64,000 bases of DNA from Zoogloeaceae bacterium G21618-S1. Lineage in GTDB: Bacteria; Pseudomonadota; Gammaproteobacteria; Burkholderiales; Rhodocyclaceae. The stretch covers positions 248,001 to 312,000 of the forward strand of contig JAPWHF010000003.1 in assembly GCA_027214125.1 (NCBI GenBank), read 5' to 3'. How positions within the stretch are numbered: the stretch's first letter is position 1; each line of letters starts with the position of its first letter. This document shows, piece by piece, positions 19,601 through 25,930 of this stretch. Below the pieces are notes generated by a model. It did not search any database. It was not told the origin of the DNA and saw nothing but the letters and a program-made list of their open reading frames with translations. Position numbers and translations under genes: made by a program.

Positions 19601-19838
19601 CCACTGCCAGAGCGTGGGCGAAGGCGGCAAGGAGCCGCTGCTCGGCGAGTTCGGCGGGCGCACGCTCAATGTCAGCAACAACCGGCTCATCGCCCTGGGC
19701 GACCTGGACACCCTGCACCTGCACCCGCAGCAGAAGCTCGCCATCGTCATGGGCAACACCAGCACCGGCAACATCCGCGTGCAAAGCGGCGCGCCCGTGC
19801 CGGCCGACATGAGCCTGACCAACATCATCGGAATGTGA
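16671..19838 (+). CDS. DUF6519 beta-helix appendage protein
   Basis: A 1055-residue protein. The ATG at 16671 follows TTGAGGGAG, a good ribosome binding site, and gives the family N-terminus MSFDLSRIRFDARKDFFGLV; the upstream open frame lies inside the previous gene. Residues 1-450 match the DUF6519 type (GRIQLDAEWNEWVAQLGRRL, YRVEVHTGG). From about 470 a long series of short repeats (for example NHNNGTATIQQAIDSIKDVG, then ADNVIYTASDGVRAGVDG) predicts a right-handed parallel beta-helix. This suggests a tail appendage or surface-contacting protein of the particle. It has no signal peptide, and binding specificity cannot be read from sequence. Confidence 0.75.
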   Translation: MSFDLSRIRFDARKDFFGLVVQQGRIQLDAEWNEWVAQLGRRLQAGTLDTFGGNVVPRITPDGFRIQASGGALSIGPGRIYVDGLLAENHGGTPDAWDPRLAELTGTTPLAYTAQPYYPNPPALPASGAALVYVDVWQRDISAINDPGLIEPAVGVDTTGRLQTVWQVKVLPNVGNATCATEDEDIAGWLAATAPSAGRLSTDTGDPAFDPNPCQVPPAAGYRGLENQTYRVEVHTGGPIGTATFKWSRDNATVASRVSHINPARDRITVDSVGRDDVLRFHDGDWVEVTDDHRELHGLPGELRRIRVAGGVDDTARTLSFDVALPAGAFPTDAQQATQAARNTRVRRWDQSGQVRRENGTVATNLDTSTTGEIPIPGGTTRLFLEHGILVDFSLDPAGGEFKTGDHWVFAARTVDASVEILTNAPPLGIHHHYARLAIVNFPDGETDCRTLWPPIAEGEGCDCTVCVSAENHNNGTATIQQAIDSIKDVGGTICLGIGNYSIGTPLVVDGARSLRFRGQGWATLLVGAEPGSVFDIRDSTGVALENLSVIGSAVSSGSTAMIAARGVTDLRAEHINVLGLAVGDGTSVGIGLSGNMLGVSISDCAIVAERGVATVAGGDSNYVLTGELRMARNLFFCSQRAVSFDATSLHYGNTRIDGNFMLVGTQAAVTATGAVLAGSSFAVADNVIYTASDGVRAGVDGLAVERNEIFGFGERSGHGIVLEEGLDPVAIDRVRIHANRLLGLRGNAILVTQQVDEAIITDNQIDSIGLGALVMGEGAGAGLLRFAGNQCQRLGQVLGNDNAAFVAVQLIRVERGDVLDNVIAQVARSALTSPGIDALRCAAVGQMRIAGNRFFGIGPDRISAPVAAIRVLPPFDRTAIDDNSVERIGEAGQNPVVIEWRAINIAPEPAGAVPGFVAAGYFAAAETAYLLTASRAFAVLLRPAAVSIRGNQLRGHATAAPLNQCAAVDSILFADNHCQSVGEGGKEPLLGEFGGRTLNVSNNRLIALGDLDTLHLHPQQKLAIVMGNTSTGNIRVQSGAPVPADMSLTNIIGM

Positions 19839-19849
19839 GGAGAGCCACC

Positions 19850-20347
19850 ATGCCCATCGCAACCTTTCGCGGCGAAAAATCCGTGGCCGCCATCGCCGAC
19901 AAACTCTTCGTCAAACTCACGCCCAAACAGCGCGAAAAGGCCGAAGCCGCGCTCATCAAGGAAAACCCCCAACTGCGCGAGCTGGCCACCGTGCGCGAAG
20001 GCGCCATCCTGCGCGTGCCCGACCTGCCCGAACTGCGCGCCAAAACCAACCGCAGTCTAGAAAACCCCGACGCCCAGATCGCCCGCAACATCGCCGACGC
20101 GGTGTCCGACTATGGCAACCGGCTCGGCGAACGCTTCAAGGCCGTGCAGAAAGACGGCAAGGAACAACTGGCCGTGCTCAAGAGCGGCGAACTGCGCAAA
20201 GCCTTGGCTGACGCCCCCGCCTACCGCGCCATCGCCGACGAAGCCGCCAAGGCCCTGGACGCGCGGGCCGCCGGCCTGAACGACCGCCAGAAAGCGGCCG
20301 ATGCGGCGATCAAGCAGGCGGTGGCGGGCTTGGGGGGGAAGCGGTGA
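19850..20347 (+). CDS. LysM-like terminal eCIS protein
   Basis: A 165-residue protein starting at ATG 19850 behind GAGGAGAG. Residues 8-62 look LysM-like (AIADKLFVKLTPKQREKAEA, ending GAILRVPDLPEL). The remainder is helical and Ala/Lys-rich. It is the last gene of the injection operon in this window. Known eCIS loci often end with small proteins of uncertain role; tube-interacting or assembly functions are possible. No transmembrane segment is seen, and no intrinsic terminator is visible after its stop. Confidence 0.65.
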   Translation: MPIATFRGEKSVAAIADKLFVKLTPKQREKAEAALIKENPQLRELATVREGAILRVPDLPELRAKTNRSLENPDAQIARNIADAVSDYGNRLGERFKAVQKDGKEQLAVLKSGELRKALADAPAYRAIADEAAKALDARAAGLNDRQKAADAAIKQAVAGLGGKR

Positions 20348-20463
20348 AGTCAGCCCGGCGCGGACGACGGCGGGCGTAGGGAGCAAAAGGCAGTGGATGG
20401 CCTGATTGATGCCGTCTGAGAGAAACCAGCGCTTGGGTCTTTTGGGACGTCGGTGTGGGATTC

Positions 20464-20496
20464 GTAGCCCGGATGGAGCGCAGCGGAATCCGGGGT
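20464..20496. repeat. CCCGGAT-type palindromic repeat, single copy
   Basis: Reads GTAGCCCGGATGGAGCGCAG and continues to CCGGGG; it matches the arms at 7414-7539. It lies in the 230-base gap after the injection operon, which holds no other recognisable feature. Confidence 0.65.
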
Positions 20497-20577
20497 CAGT
20501 GGTCGATCAAGCGATGAATCCTTGGGGCGGCCCTGCGGGCCTTGTCCAGGCTAGGCTTTCTGGGGGGAAATTAAAAT

Positions 20578-21117
20578 CTATTCGGACGCATGCTCCACAG
20601 AGCCTTCGATGTCTATTGTGCTGCCGATCCCTGCAATTGCTCTGACAAGTTCACTTCTAGACTTTTGCTTCGCATCCCCATTCAGCCCTTCACACACGCT
20701 GTTTGCCAACAGGAATCGCTGCGTTCTATCCAATCGGTTTTGAAAATCAGACAACTGGATAGATGTTTTTCCATAAAGATAGAAGTTGATGCCAGCAATT
20801 ACCTCTATTAGCGATCCACTAATCAAGCTTACGACCGCTATATTTTGATCCTGCTGAGCCACTAAAAAAATTACGGAAGTCAGGAAAAAGCCGAAGCCAC
20901 CAATGGCTGCAGCTAACGCCCAGCGAAAACTCCTTTTTGCCTGGTCCAGAACGACGTTGTGGTAGATCGTTAATAACTGAATCTGAGAGGCAACAATTTC
21001 TTGAACTTTAGATGGGTCGGTTTCAAACAAACGCTTAATAGGCTCCAACTCGATGGTTAGTAGCCCATCTGAGCTGGTGATGTATTTAGGTTCCGTTGTG
21101 TATTGACCGTTTTCCAT
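20578..21117 (-). CDS. two-TM protein of the TRADD-N-associated membrane domain type
   Basis: A 179-residue protein starting at ATG 21117 (MENGQYTTEP); an ATG 54 bases upstream lies in repeat DNA and is less likely. A helical N-terminal segment (about 30-60) precedes YHNVVLDQAKRSFRWALAAA, a first membrane segment (to about 90) and a second (about 97-120), with a charged cytoplasmic tail (SIQLSDFQNRLDRTQRFLLA). This matches, from memory, the small two-TM domain described with TRADD-N modules in cyanobacterial and other conflict systems; no TRADD-N domain is evident here. It has lower GC than the flanks, consistent with recent acquisition. Confidence 0.6.
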   Translation of the reverse strand: MENGQYTTEPKYITSSDGLLTIELEPIKRLFETDPSKVQEIVASQIQLLTIYHNVVLDQAKRSFRWALAAAIGGFGFFLTSVIFLVAQQDQNIAVVSLISGSLIEVIAGINFYLYGKTSIQLSDFQNRLDRTQRFLLANSVCEGLNGDAKQKSRSELVRAIAGIGSTIDIEGSVEHASE

Positions 21118-21136
21118 TGTATTGCCTATGGTATCC

Positions 21137-21235
21137 GGGGGCCAGGTCTTGAAGTACGATATGTGTTGCATTTCAAGACCTGACCCCTAGGTTCGTAGGT
21201 GTTGCATTTCAAGACCTGACCCCTAGGTTCGTAGG
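21137..21235. repeat. GGTCTTGAA palindrome plus 2 x 36-base tandem repeat
   Basis: Two exact 36-base units begin TGTTGCATTTCAAGACCTGA at 21164 and 21200. The segment just upstream (GGCCAGGTCTTGAA, 21141-21154) is inverted relative to their ATTTCAAGACCTGACC core, so the block can form a hairpin. Related copies occur at 23639-23675 and 42468-42500. The remaining sequence up to 21323 shows nothing else. Confidence 0.75.
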
Positions 21236-21323
21236 TTCTTAAACGGGTAGAAGCACGGTGACGCGCTGATTGCCTGAGGGGAACTTTCGTCATGAGCCGC
21301 CGCACTGACCGACACCCCCATTC

Positions 21324-22025
21324 TCAATATGGGAGGTTGTACAAACGAAATATTTCTTGCTCTGCCTCTCTCGTCAGATTTTCTATGAGATTATCGAACC
21401 CCGGCGAGGAGATACTGTCTATGTTCAACTGCAAACTTAAAGCACGCAATCCAATCGACGCATCGCCCGTAGATATGTTGTAGGCAACTGAAGCAGATGC
21501 CACGGAAGCTGGCGCTGAAAGCGAGACTCCAACAGAAGCCGCCTTCTTATCGTTGACGCCAACTGTGACCCCTAGTCCACCACCAGGAGGTATCGTCAAA
21601 GTTGCCGAGTTTTCCTCCGTTTCCAAGTTTCTAGAAGCATACGAGCCGAAAGAATCAGTAATTGACACGCTTGTATCCACTCTAAGAATAGGTTCCCCTT
21701 CCGTGTATCTCATGAAAGCTTGCCCAACAGTTTCAGAGTCTCTCGCTGCATCAGGACCTTGTTCGGGACCCCAAGGCGGCGCGTCGCTGACTCGTTCCTC
21801 GACAGCCGCCTCTTCGCTATTTCGTGTGTTTGAAGGAAAAGCAGCATCCGGAGACGGAGAAAATGATAACCTGTCCGGTTCAGGAGTCTCGCGTTCATTG
21901 TTCGTTTCTGAGTTCTGCGCCGGGGTGATGAACTCTTCTACGTTTTCGACTACCCTTTTCGCTGCGTCCAACGATTCTTGGATCAAGAACATTAGCCAGC
22001 GCGCAAATTGATCTGCAAGGCTCAT
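21324..22025 (-). CDS. hypothetical protein, last gene of the lipoyl/TolC-repeat operon
   Basis: A 233-residue protein I do not recognise. Residues 1-32 form an amphipathic or membrane-associating helix (MSLADQFARWLMFLIQESLD). Residues 35-110 are acidic and Pro/Ser-rich, probably disordered. The C-terminal 110 residues are Gly/Ala/Ser-rich with alternating hydrophobics (GGGLGVTVGVNDKK, SVGVSLSAPASVASASVAYN), suggesting beta strands, and end in a helix (FDNLIENLTREAEQEIFRL). It follows the TolC-repeat-2 gene after 48 bases on the same strand and shares its lower GC, so I treat it as part of that operon. Confidence 0.55.
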   Translation of the reverse strand: MSLADQFARWLMFLIQESLDAAKRVVENVEEFITPAQNSETNNERETPEPDRLSFSPSPDAAFPSNTRNSEEAAVEERVSDAPPWGPEQGPDAARDSETVGQAFMRYTEGEPILRVDTSVSITDSFGSYASRNLETEENSATLTIPPGGGLGVTVGVNDKKAASVGVSLSAPASVASASVAYNISTGDASIGLRALSLQLNIDSISSPGFDNLIENLTREAEQEIFRLYNLPY

Positions 22026-22073
22026 ATATCTCTCAATTGGCTGTCAGACCGAGCATCTTCTTGTTGCACACGA

Positions 22074-22652
22074 TCAGCTTCCGATCGAAAGCAAGTAATC
22101 CCCAGCCTCGACAAACGAGTGAGGGCCCACAGCAAGGTCCTCAATTACTCCTTCCTTTGGGGCCCTAACGATTAACTCACGCAATCGCGCATTTAACCGA
22201 TCGCTTTCATTTTGATTCTGAAGTTCTACTTTCGCATGCATGTTCTTGCGAAAAGTCGTCATAGTTGGGAAGGCTGCGAGGTTCTTTATAGCTCCGGCTT
22301 TGGCGCTTTCGGCTGTGCGCAATGTTTTCTTTGCTAGCAGGACGTCAACAGCTGTCCGAGTCCCCATTTCGAACCCAGCTTCTATCGCCTCCAAGGCTGA
22401 ATCTGCGGCCTGTACCTGTTGTTTAGCCAAGTCGACTGCCAAGACTAGCAATTGCTCACGCCGAGCGATTTCTCTTGGCTCAAATCGAAATTCTTTGATC
22501 TTGTGCGCTTCGGCAGCAGCGGCCACCCGAGATAACTCCCTTTTTACCATTAGGTCATCGAAGACGATTAATGCCTCCCCAATCGCGACATTTTGCCCAA
22601 GCGAAACAGAAACCTTTGAAACGAAGGAGTCGAACGGCGCATACAACTTCAT
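22074..22652 (-). CDS. lipoyl-like protein containing a TolC repeat-2-like hairpin
   Basis: A 192-residue protein. Residues 1-30 and 160-192 (YAPFDSFVSKVSVSLGQNVA; IVRAPKEGVIEDLAVGPHSF) look like the two halves of a biotinyl-lipoyl domain as in HlyD-type adaptors. Between them lies a long coiled coil whose centre, EAGFEMGTRTAVDVL at 91-105, closely matches EAGYSVGTRTIVDVL of the second structural repeat of E. coli TolC (recalled from memory). There is no signal peptide or membrane segment. Its start overlaps the stop of the upstream partner (TAATG), so the pair is translationally coupled. The function is unknown; a membrane-spanning conduit or adaptor part is an inference. Confidence 0.7.
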   Translation of the reverse strand: MKLYAPFDSFVSKVSVSLGQNVAIGEALIVFDDLMVKRELSRVAAAAEAHKIKEFRFEPREIARREQLLVLAVDLAKQQVQAADSALEAIEAGFEMGTRTAVDVLLAKKTLRTAESAKAGAIKNLAAFPTMTTFRKNMHAKVELQNQNESDRLNARLRELIVRAPKEGVIEDLAVGPHSFVEAGDYLLSIGS

Positions 22653-23224
22653 TATTTAATCACTCCGAGCACCGTCCCCTTGCTAACGGGCATCATCGGA
22701 CGCAACGCATGCGAAATAATTCCTGCAGCCGAAGCGCGTATTTTTGAAAGCTCCAAGAATTTCTCGGCGAACCCTATTTCTTTGGAATGCTGGTCACGAA
22801 ATAACTCTATTTGCTTTTTCCCGATCTCTACAGCCTTCTTAAACTCTCTCAGCGCTTCTTCGGCATTCAGTATTTTGGCACGAGCACTTAACGGCCCAAT
22901 TTTTGCTTCCAAGACATCAGTTATCGCTATCAGACCAACATCGAATCTGGCCTGCGCCTGATCCAAAAATCTTTGCGCATGAGCTTCCTCAGCCTTGGCA
23001 GCCGACAAATCCGACTCAAGCTTTTTGAGCTCTATCCCTACCATTTCGTCTGAAAACAGCACGCCATGATCATCGACAATCGCTGCCAAAGTGTGTAACT
23101 TTTTGAGAGACGCTGACTCCTCCGTTGTAGTCAGTTTGAAAAGCTCTTGCCCGATGATCACGGACTCACCGTCACCGATTAACACTTCTGAAATATACGC
23201 ATTCTTTGGACAGCGTATCTCCAT
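22652..23224 (-). CDS. lipoyl-like protein containing a TolC repeat-1-like hairpin
   Basis: A 190-residue protein. The ATG at 23224 follows GGAGGAATAGGC and is preferred over an upstream in-frame ATG. Lipoyl-like halves lie at about 1-31 (CPKNAYISEVLIGDGESVII) and 162-190 (IRASAAGIISHALRPMMPVS). The intervening coiled coil contains RFDVGLIAITDV at 93-104, nearly identical to RFNVGLVAITDV of the first structural repeat of E. coli TolC (from memory). So this gene and its downstream partner each carry a different one of TolC's two repeats. It has no export signal. It lies 34 bases after a single-TM protein gene and overlaps the next gene by 1 base. Confidence 0.7.
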   Translation of the reverse strand: MEIRCPKNAYISEVLIGDGESVIIGQELFKLTTTEESASLKKLHTLAAIVDDHGVLFSDEMVGIELKKLESDLSAAKAEEAHAQRFLDQAQARFDVGLIAITDVLEAKIGPLSARAKILNAEEALREFKKAVEIGKKQIELFRDQHSKEIGFAEKFLELSKIRASAAGIISHALRPMMPVSKGTVLGVIK

Positions 23225-23258
23225 GCCTATTCCTCCGAATTTTCGGCAGCAGACTAGA

Positions 23259-23477
23259 TTAGTTAATCGACGAACCCGTATTACCTTGGCTCTGATGTAT
23301 GCCGACAACCTCTCCGATATTTGCTTCTGAACGGACCACCCGATCGTTGGCTTTATGGATGTTCCAAGCGAGTATCGCCAATACCACCAGAGCGAAACCT
23401 ATCGCAAACTTCGATTGTGCGATCGCTTTCCAAGAAGTGAAACCTTGGCGCTGAATTTCCTTCGTTATTCGATCCAT
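23259..23477 (-). CDS. small single-pass membrane protein heading the lipoyl/TolC-repeat operon
   Basis: A 72-residue protein: a charged N-terminus (MDRITKEIQRQGFTSWKAIA), one membrane segment at about 23-40 (KFAIGFALVVLAILAWNI), then about 30 polar residues. The arrangement resembles the N-terminal anchor of an HlyD-family adaptor separated from its lipoyl part. It precedes the TolC-repeat-1/lipoyl gene by 34 bases on the same strand, so it may anchor the two soluble partners. No homologue is recognised. It is presumably the first gene of the operon. Confidence 0.6.
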   Translation of the reverse strand: MDRITKEIQRQGFTSWKAIAQSKFAIGFALVVLAILAWNIHKANDRVVRSEANIGEVVGIHQSQGNTGSSIN

Positions 23478-23638
23478 GCGTTTTTGGCGCTAACGACGCT
23501 GTAGAAAAACCCGTTTCCGGGCCGAGTCGATCTTCCCGACGTTGGCCGGTGCGGTTGAATTCGTCATCCGTTCAGTCCATTCGCTTCGGCATCGTCCTGC
23601 CTTGATTCATCGATCCGCCCAAAGGGCCAAGGAACAAT

Positions 23639-23675
23639 CGGGGTCAGGTCTTGAAATCCAACATTCTGCATCGCC
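23639..23675. repeat. GGGGTCAGGTCTTGAA repeat bounding the accessory island
   Basis: Reads GGGGTCAGGTCTTGAAATCC and then AACATTCTGCATCG, the inverted relative of the units at 21164-21235. The whole gap 23478-23946 holds this repeat, then GC-rich non-coding sequence; I see no gene in it. Confidence 0.65.
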
Positions 23676-23946
23676 AACAACTGGACATCTCCTGATCCCC
23701 GGCTGCATGAAGGTCCGACCCGGCAGAACGTAAGCATACTCCCGAAATGCATGATTTCGTAGCGGGCGCGAGGGGCTCTTGCTGCATCCGTCTCGGATGC
23801 AATCAACCGGCGCGCGTTCGCGTCGGGTCTTGGGTGCGAAGCGCCAAGGCGGTGGGGTGGGACTCTCCGGGGCACCGTTCCCGGCGTCGGGCCTGCGGTC
23901 CTCGGCCGGGCTACGCGGGGCTGCGTGGTTGCGCCCGCCGCCGGCC

Positions 23947-25740
23947 CTACAGCGGCCAGAACAACGGAATCAGCACACTCGCGGCCAGCCATGTGATGAG
24001 ATTCATCGGCACGCCCATGCGGGCGAAGTCGGCGAAGCGGTAGTTGCCGGCGGTGTAGACCAGGGTGTTGGTCTGGTAGCCGATCGGGGTGGCGAAGCTG
24101 CAGCTGGCGGCGAACATGACGCCGACAACGAAGGGGCGCGGGTCGACGCCGAGTTGCTGGGCGACGCCGATCACCACCGGGGTGAATAGCACCGCGACCG
24201 CGTTGTTGCTGAGAAACTCGGTGGCGATGGATGTGAACAGAATCACCAGCGAGAGCATGGCCCAGGGCGGGATGTCGCTGCCGAGGCCGACCAGCGCGGA
24301 GGCCATCAGGGCGGCGAGGCCGGATTCGCGCATGGCGATGCTGATGGCCAGCATGCCGAAAATCAGGATCAGGATCGGCCATTCGATGGCCTTGTAGGCT
24401 TCGTCGGCGCGAATGCAGCCGGTGATCACCACCACCACGGCGCCGATCAGTGCCAGCGCTTCGATGGGCATCACGTTGAGCGCGGCCAGCAGCATCACGC
24501 TGGCGATGGTGGCCAGGGCGATGGGGGCCTTGGTGCTGCGCGGGGTTTCGTGTTTGCCGTCGGTGAGTGCGAACAGGTCGCCGTTGTCGCAGAAGCGCTT
24601 GATCTGCGCTGGCGAGCCTTCGACCAGCAGTACGTCGCCAAACTGCAGCTGGAAGTCGTCGCCGATGTCGAGAATCGAGGCATTGCGCCGATGCACTGCG
24701 ACCAGATGGATGCCGTAGCGCGCGGCGAGGTCGAGGTCGCGGATGGGGCGCTGCACATAGCGCGAGGTCTGGCCGACGATGGTTTCGACTACCACCACGT
24801 CGCGCCGGCGCAGGGTTTCGAGGTCGTGGGGGTCGTCGTCGCGGCTGTGCAGACCGATGAGGTCGGTGCTGTGCAGGGTCATCATGTCCTGGCTGCGGCT
24901 GTGCACCACCAGCCGGTCGCCGACCACCAGACGGGTGTGGGCGGGCGGCGCCGAGAAGGCTTCGTCGCCACGAAACAGCTTGAGCACCTGGATGTCGCCC
25001 TGGGTCAGCCGCGCTTCTTTGAGTGTGCGCCCGGCCAGGCGCGAGTCTTCGGGCACGAACAGCTCGGTCATGAACAGGCGGTCGCCGGCGCCGGAGAGTT
25101 GCTGGGTCAGCGTCTCGCGCACCGGCAGCAGGCGGTGGGCAAACATGGCCATGAAGCCGCAGCCGACGAGCGCCATGATCATTGCCGGGGCGGTGATCTC
25201 GAACATGCTGAAGGGCGCGAGCCCCATCTCGCGCGCGACGCCGTCGACCAGGATGTTGGTCGAGGTGCCGACCAGGGTGATCATGCCGCCCAGAATGGTG
25301 GCGTAGGAGAGCGGAATCAGCAGCCGCGAGGGCGCCACGCCATAGCGCCCGGCCATGGCGATGACCGCCGGGATCATCACCATCACCACCGGTGTGTTGT
25401 TGATGAAGGGCGATACCAGCACGCCGACGGCCAGCATGGCCAGCAGCAGGCGGCGTTCGCTGTGGCCGGCCATGGCGCCCAGCCAGTCGCCGAGGCGATC
25501 GACGCAGCCGGTTTTGCTCAGTGCGCCGCTGATGACGAACAGGCAGGCAATGGTGATGGGCGCGCTATTGCTGAACACGCCGAGCACCTGCTTGGCGTCG
25601 AGCAGGCCGAGGACGAGCAGCAGGGCGACCGCGCTCATGGCGGCCACGTCGGGCTTGAGCCATTCGCGCACGAAACACACGAAGAGCGCGACCAGGACGA
25701 TGCCAACGGTCAAGGCATGCAGGGACTCGGGCAGGGCCAT
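23947..25740 (-). CDS. SLC13-family permease with two RCK_C domains
   Basis: A 597-residue inner-membrane transporter of the DASS/SLC13 type. About five membrane segments at the N-terminus include ISGALSKTGCVDRLGD and SPFINNTPVVMVMIPAVIAM, and the loop GTSTNILVDGVAREMG is a family hallmark. A central cytoplasmic region (about 210-395) holds two RCK_C/TrkA-C-like domains (FVPEDSRLAGRTLKEARLTQ; GDVLLVEGSPAQIKRF). The C-terminal half has further helices with TEFLSNNAVAVLFTPVVIGV and SFATPIGYQTNTLVY. It probably imports an anion such as sulfate or a dicarboxylate with sodium; the substrate cannot be assigned. It stands alone on the - strand. Confidence 0.9.
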   Translation of the reverse strand: MALPESLHALTVGIVLVALFVCFVREWLKPDVAAMSAVALLLVLGLLDAKQVLGVFSNSAPITIACLFVISGALSKTGCVDRLGDWLGAMAGHSERRLLLAMLAVGVLVSPFINNTPVVMVMIPAVIAMAGRYGVAPSRLLIPLSYATILGGMITLVGTSTNILVDGVAREMGLAPFSMFEITAPAMIMALVGCGFMAMFAHRLLPVRETLTQQLSGAGDRLFMTELFVPEDSRLAGRTLKEARLTQGDIQVLKLFRGDEAFSAPPAHTRLVVGDRLVVHSRSQDMMTLHSTDLIGLHSRDDDPHDLETLRRRDVVVVETIVGQTSRYVQRPIRDLDLAARYGIHLVAVHRRNASILDIGDDFQLQFGDVLLVEGSPAQIKRFCDNGDLFALTDGKHETPRSTKAPIALATIASVMLLAALNVMPIEALALIGAVVVVITGCIRADEAYKAIEWPILILIFGMLAISIAMRESGLAALMASALVGLGSDIPPWAMLSLVILFTSIATEFLSNNAVAVLFTPVVIGVAQQLGVDPRPFVVGVMFAASCSFATPIGYQTNTLVYTAGNYRFADFARMGVPMNLITWLAASVLIPLFWPL

Positions 25741-25930
25741 GGTGCAGCGGTCTTCTGTGAAGGACTCGGGACGGCTGCGACGATAGCCTGCGGCGCATGG
25801 ATCGGGAATGACGAAGCGGTTATCTGCTTATACCGTTTCGGTCGGTTGGGTTTGGCGCAGCGCCATCCGGGCGCCGCGACGGCTGGTACAGCTACGGCCC
25901 GACGCCTTCCGACGCCGGGCCCTTGCCGCA

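Noticed and set aside
17505-19862. A 785-codon open frame on the - strand opposite the DUF6519 gene
   Set aside because: Composition-driven antisense frame (Ala/Asp/Gly/His/Val-rich) without motifs; the + strand gene explains the region.
21164-21235. Start of a CRISPR array (two 36-base direct units)
   Set aside because: The units abut without spacers, occur only twice, and their core recurs elsewhere as an intergenic palindrome.
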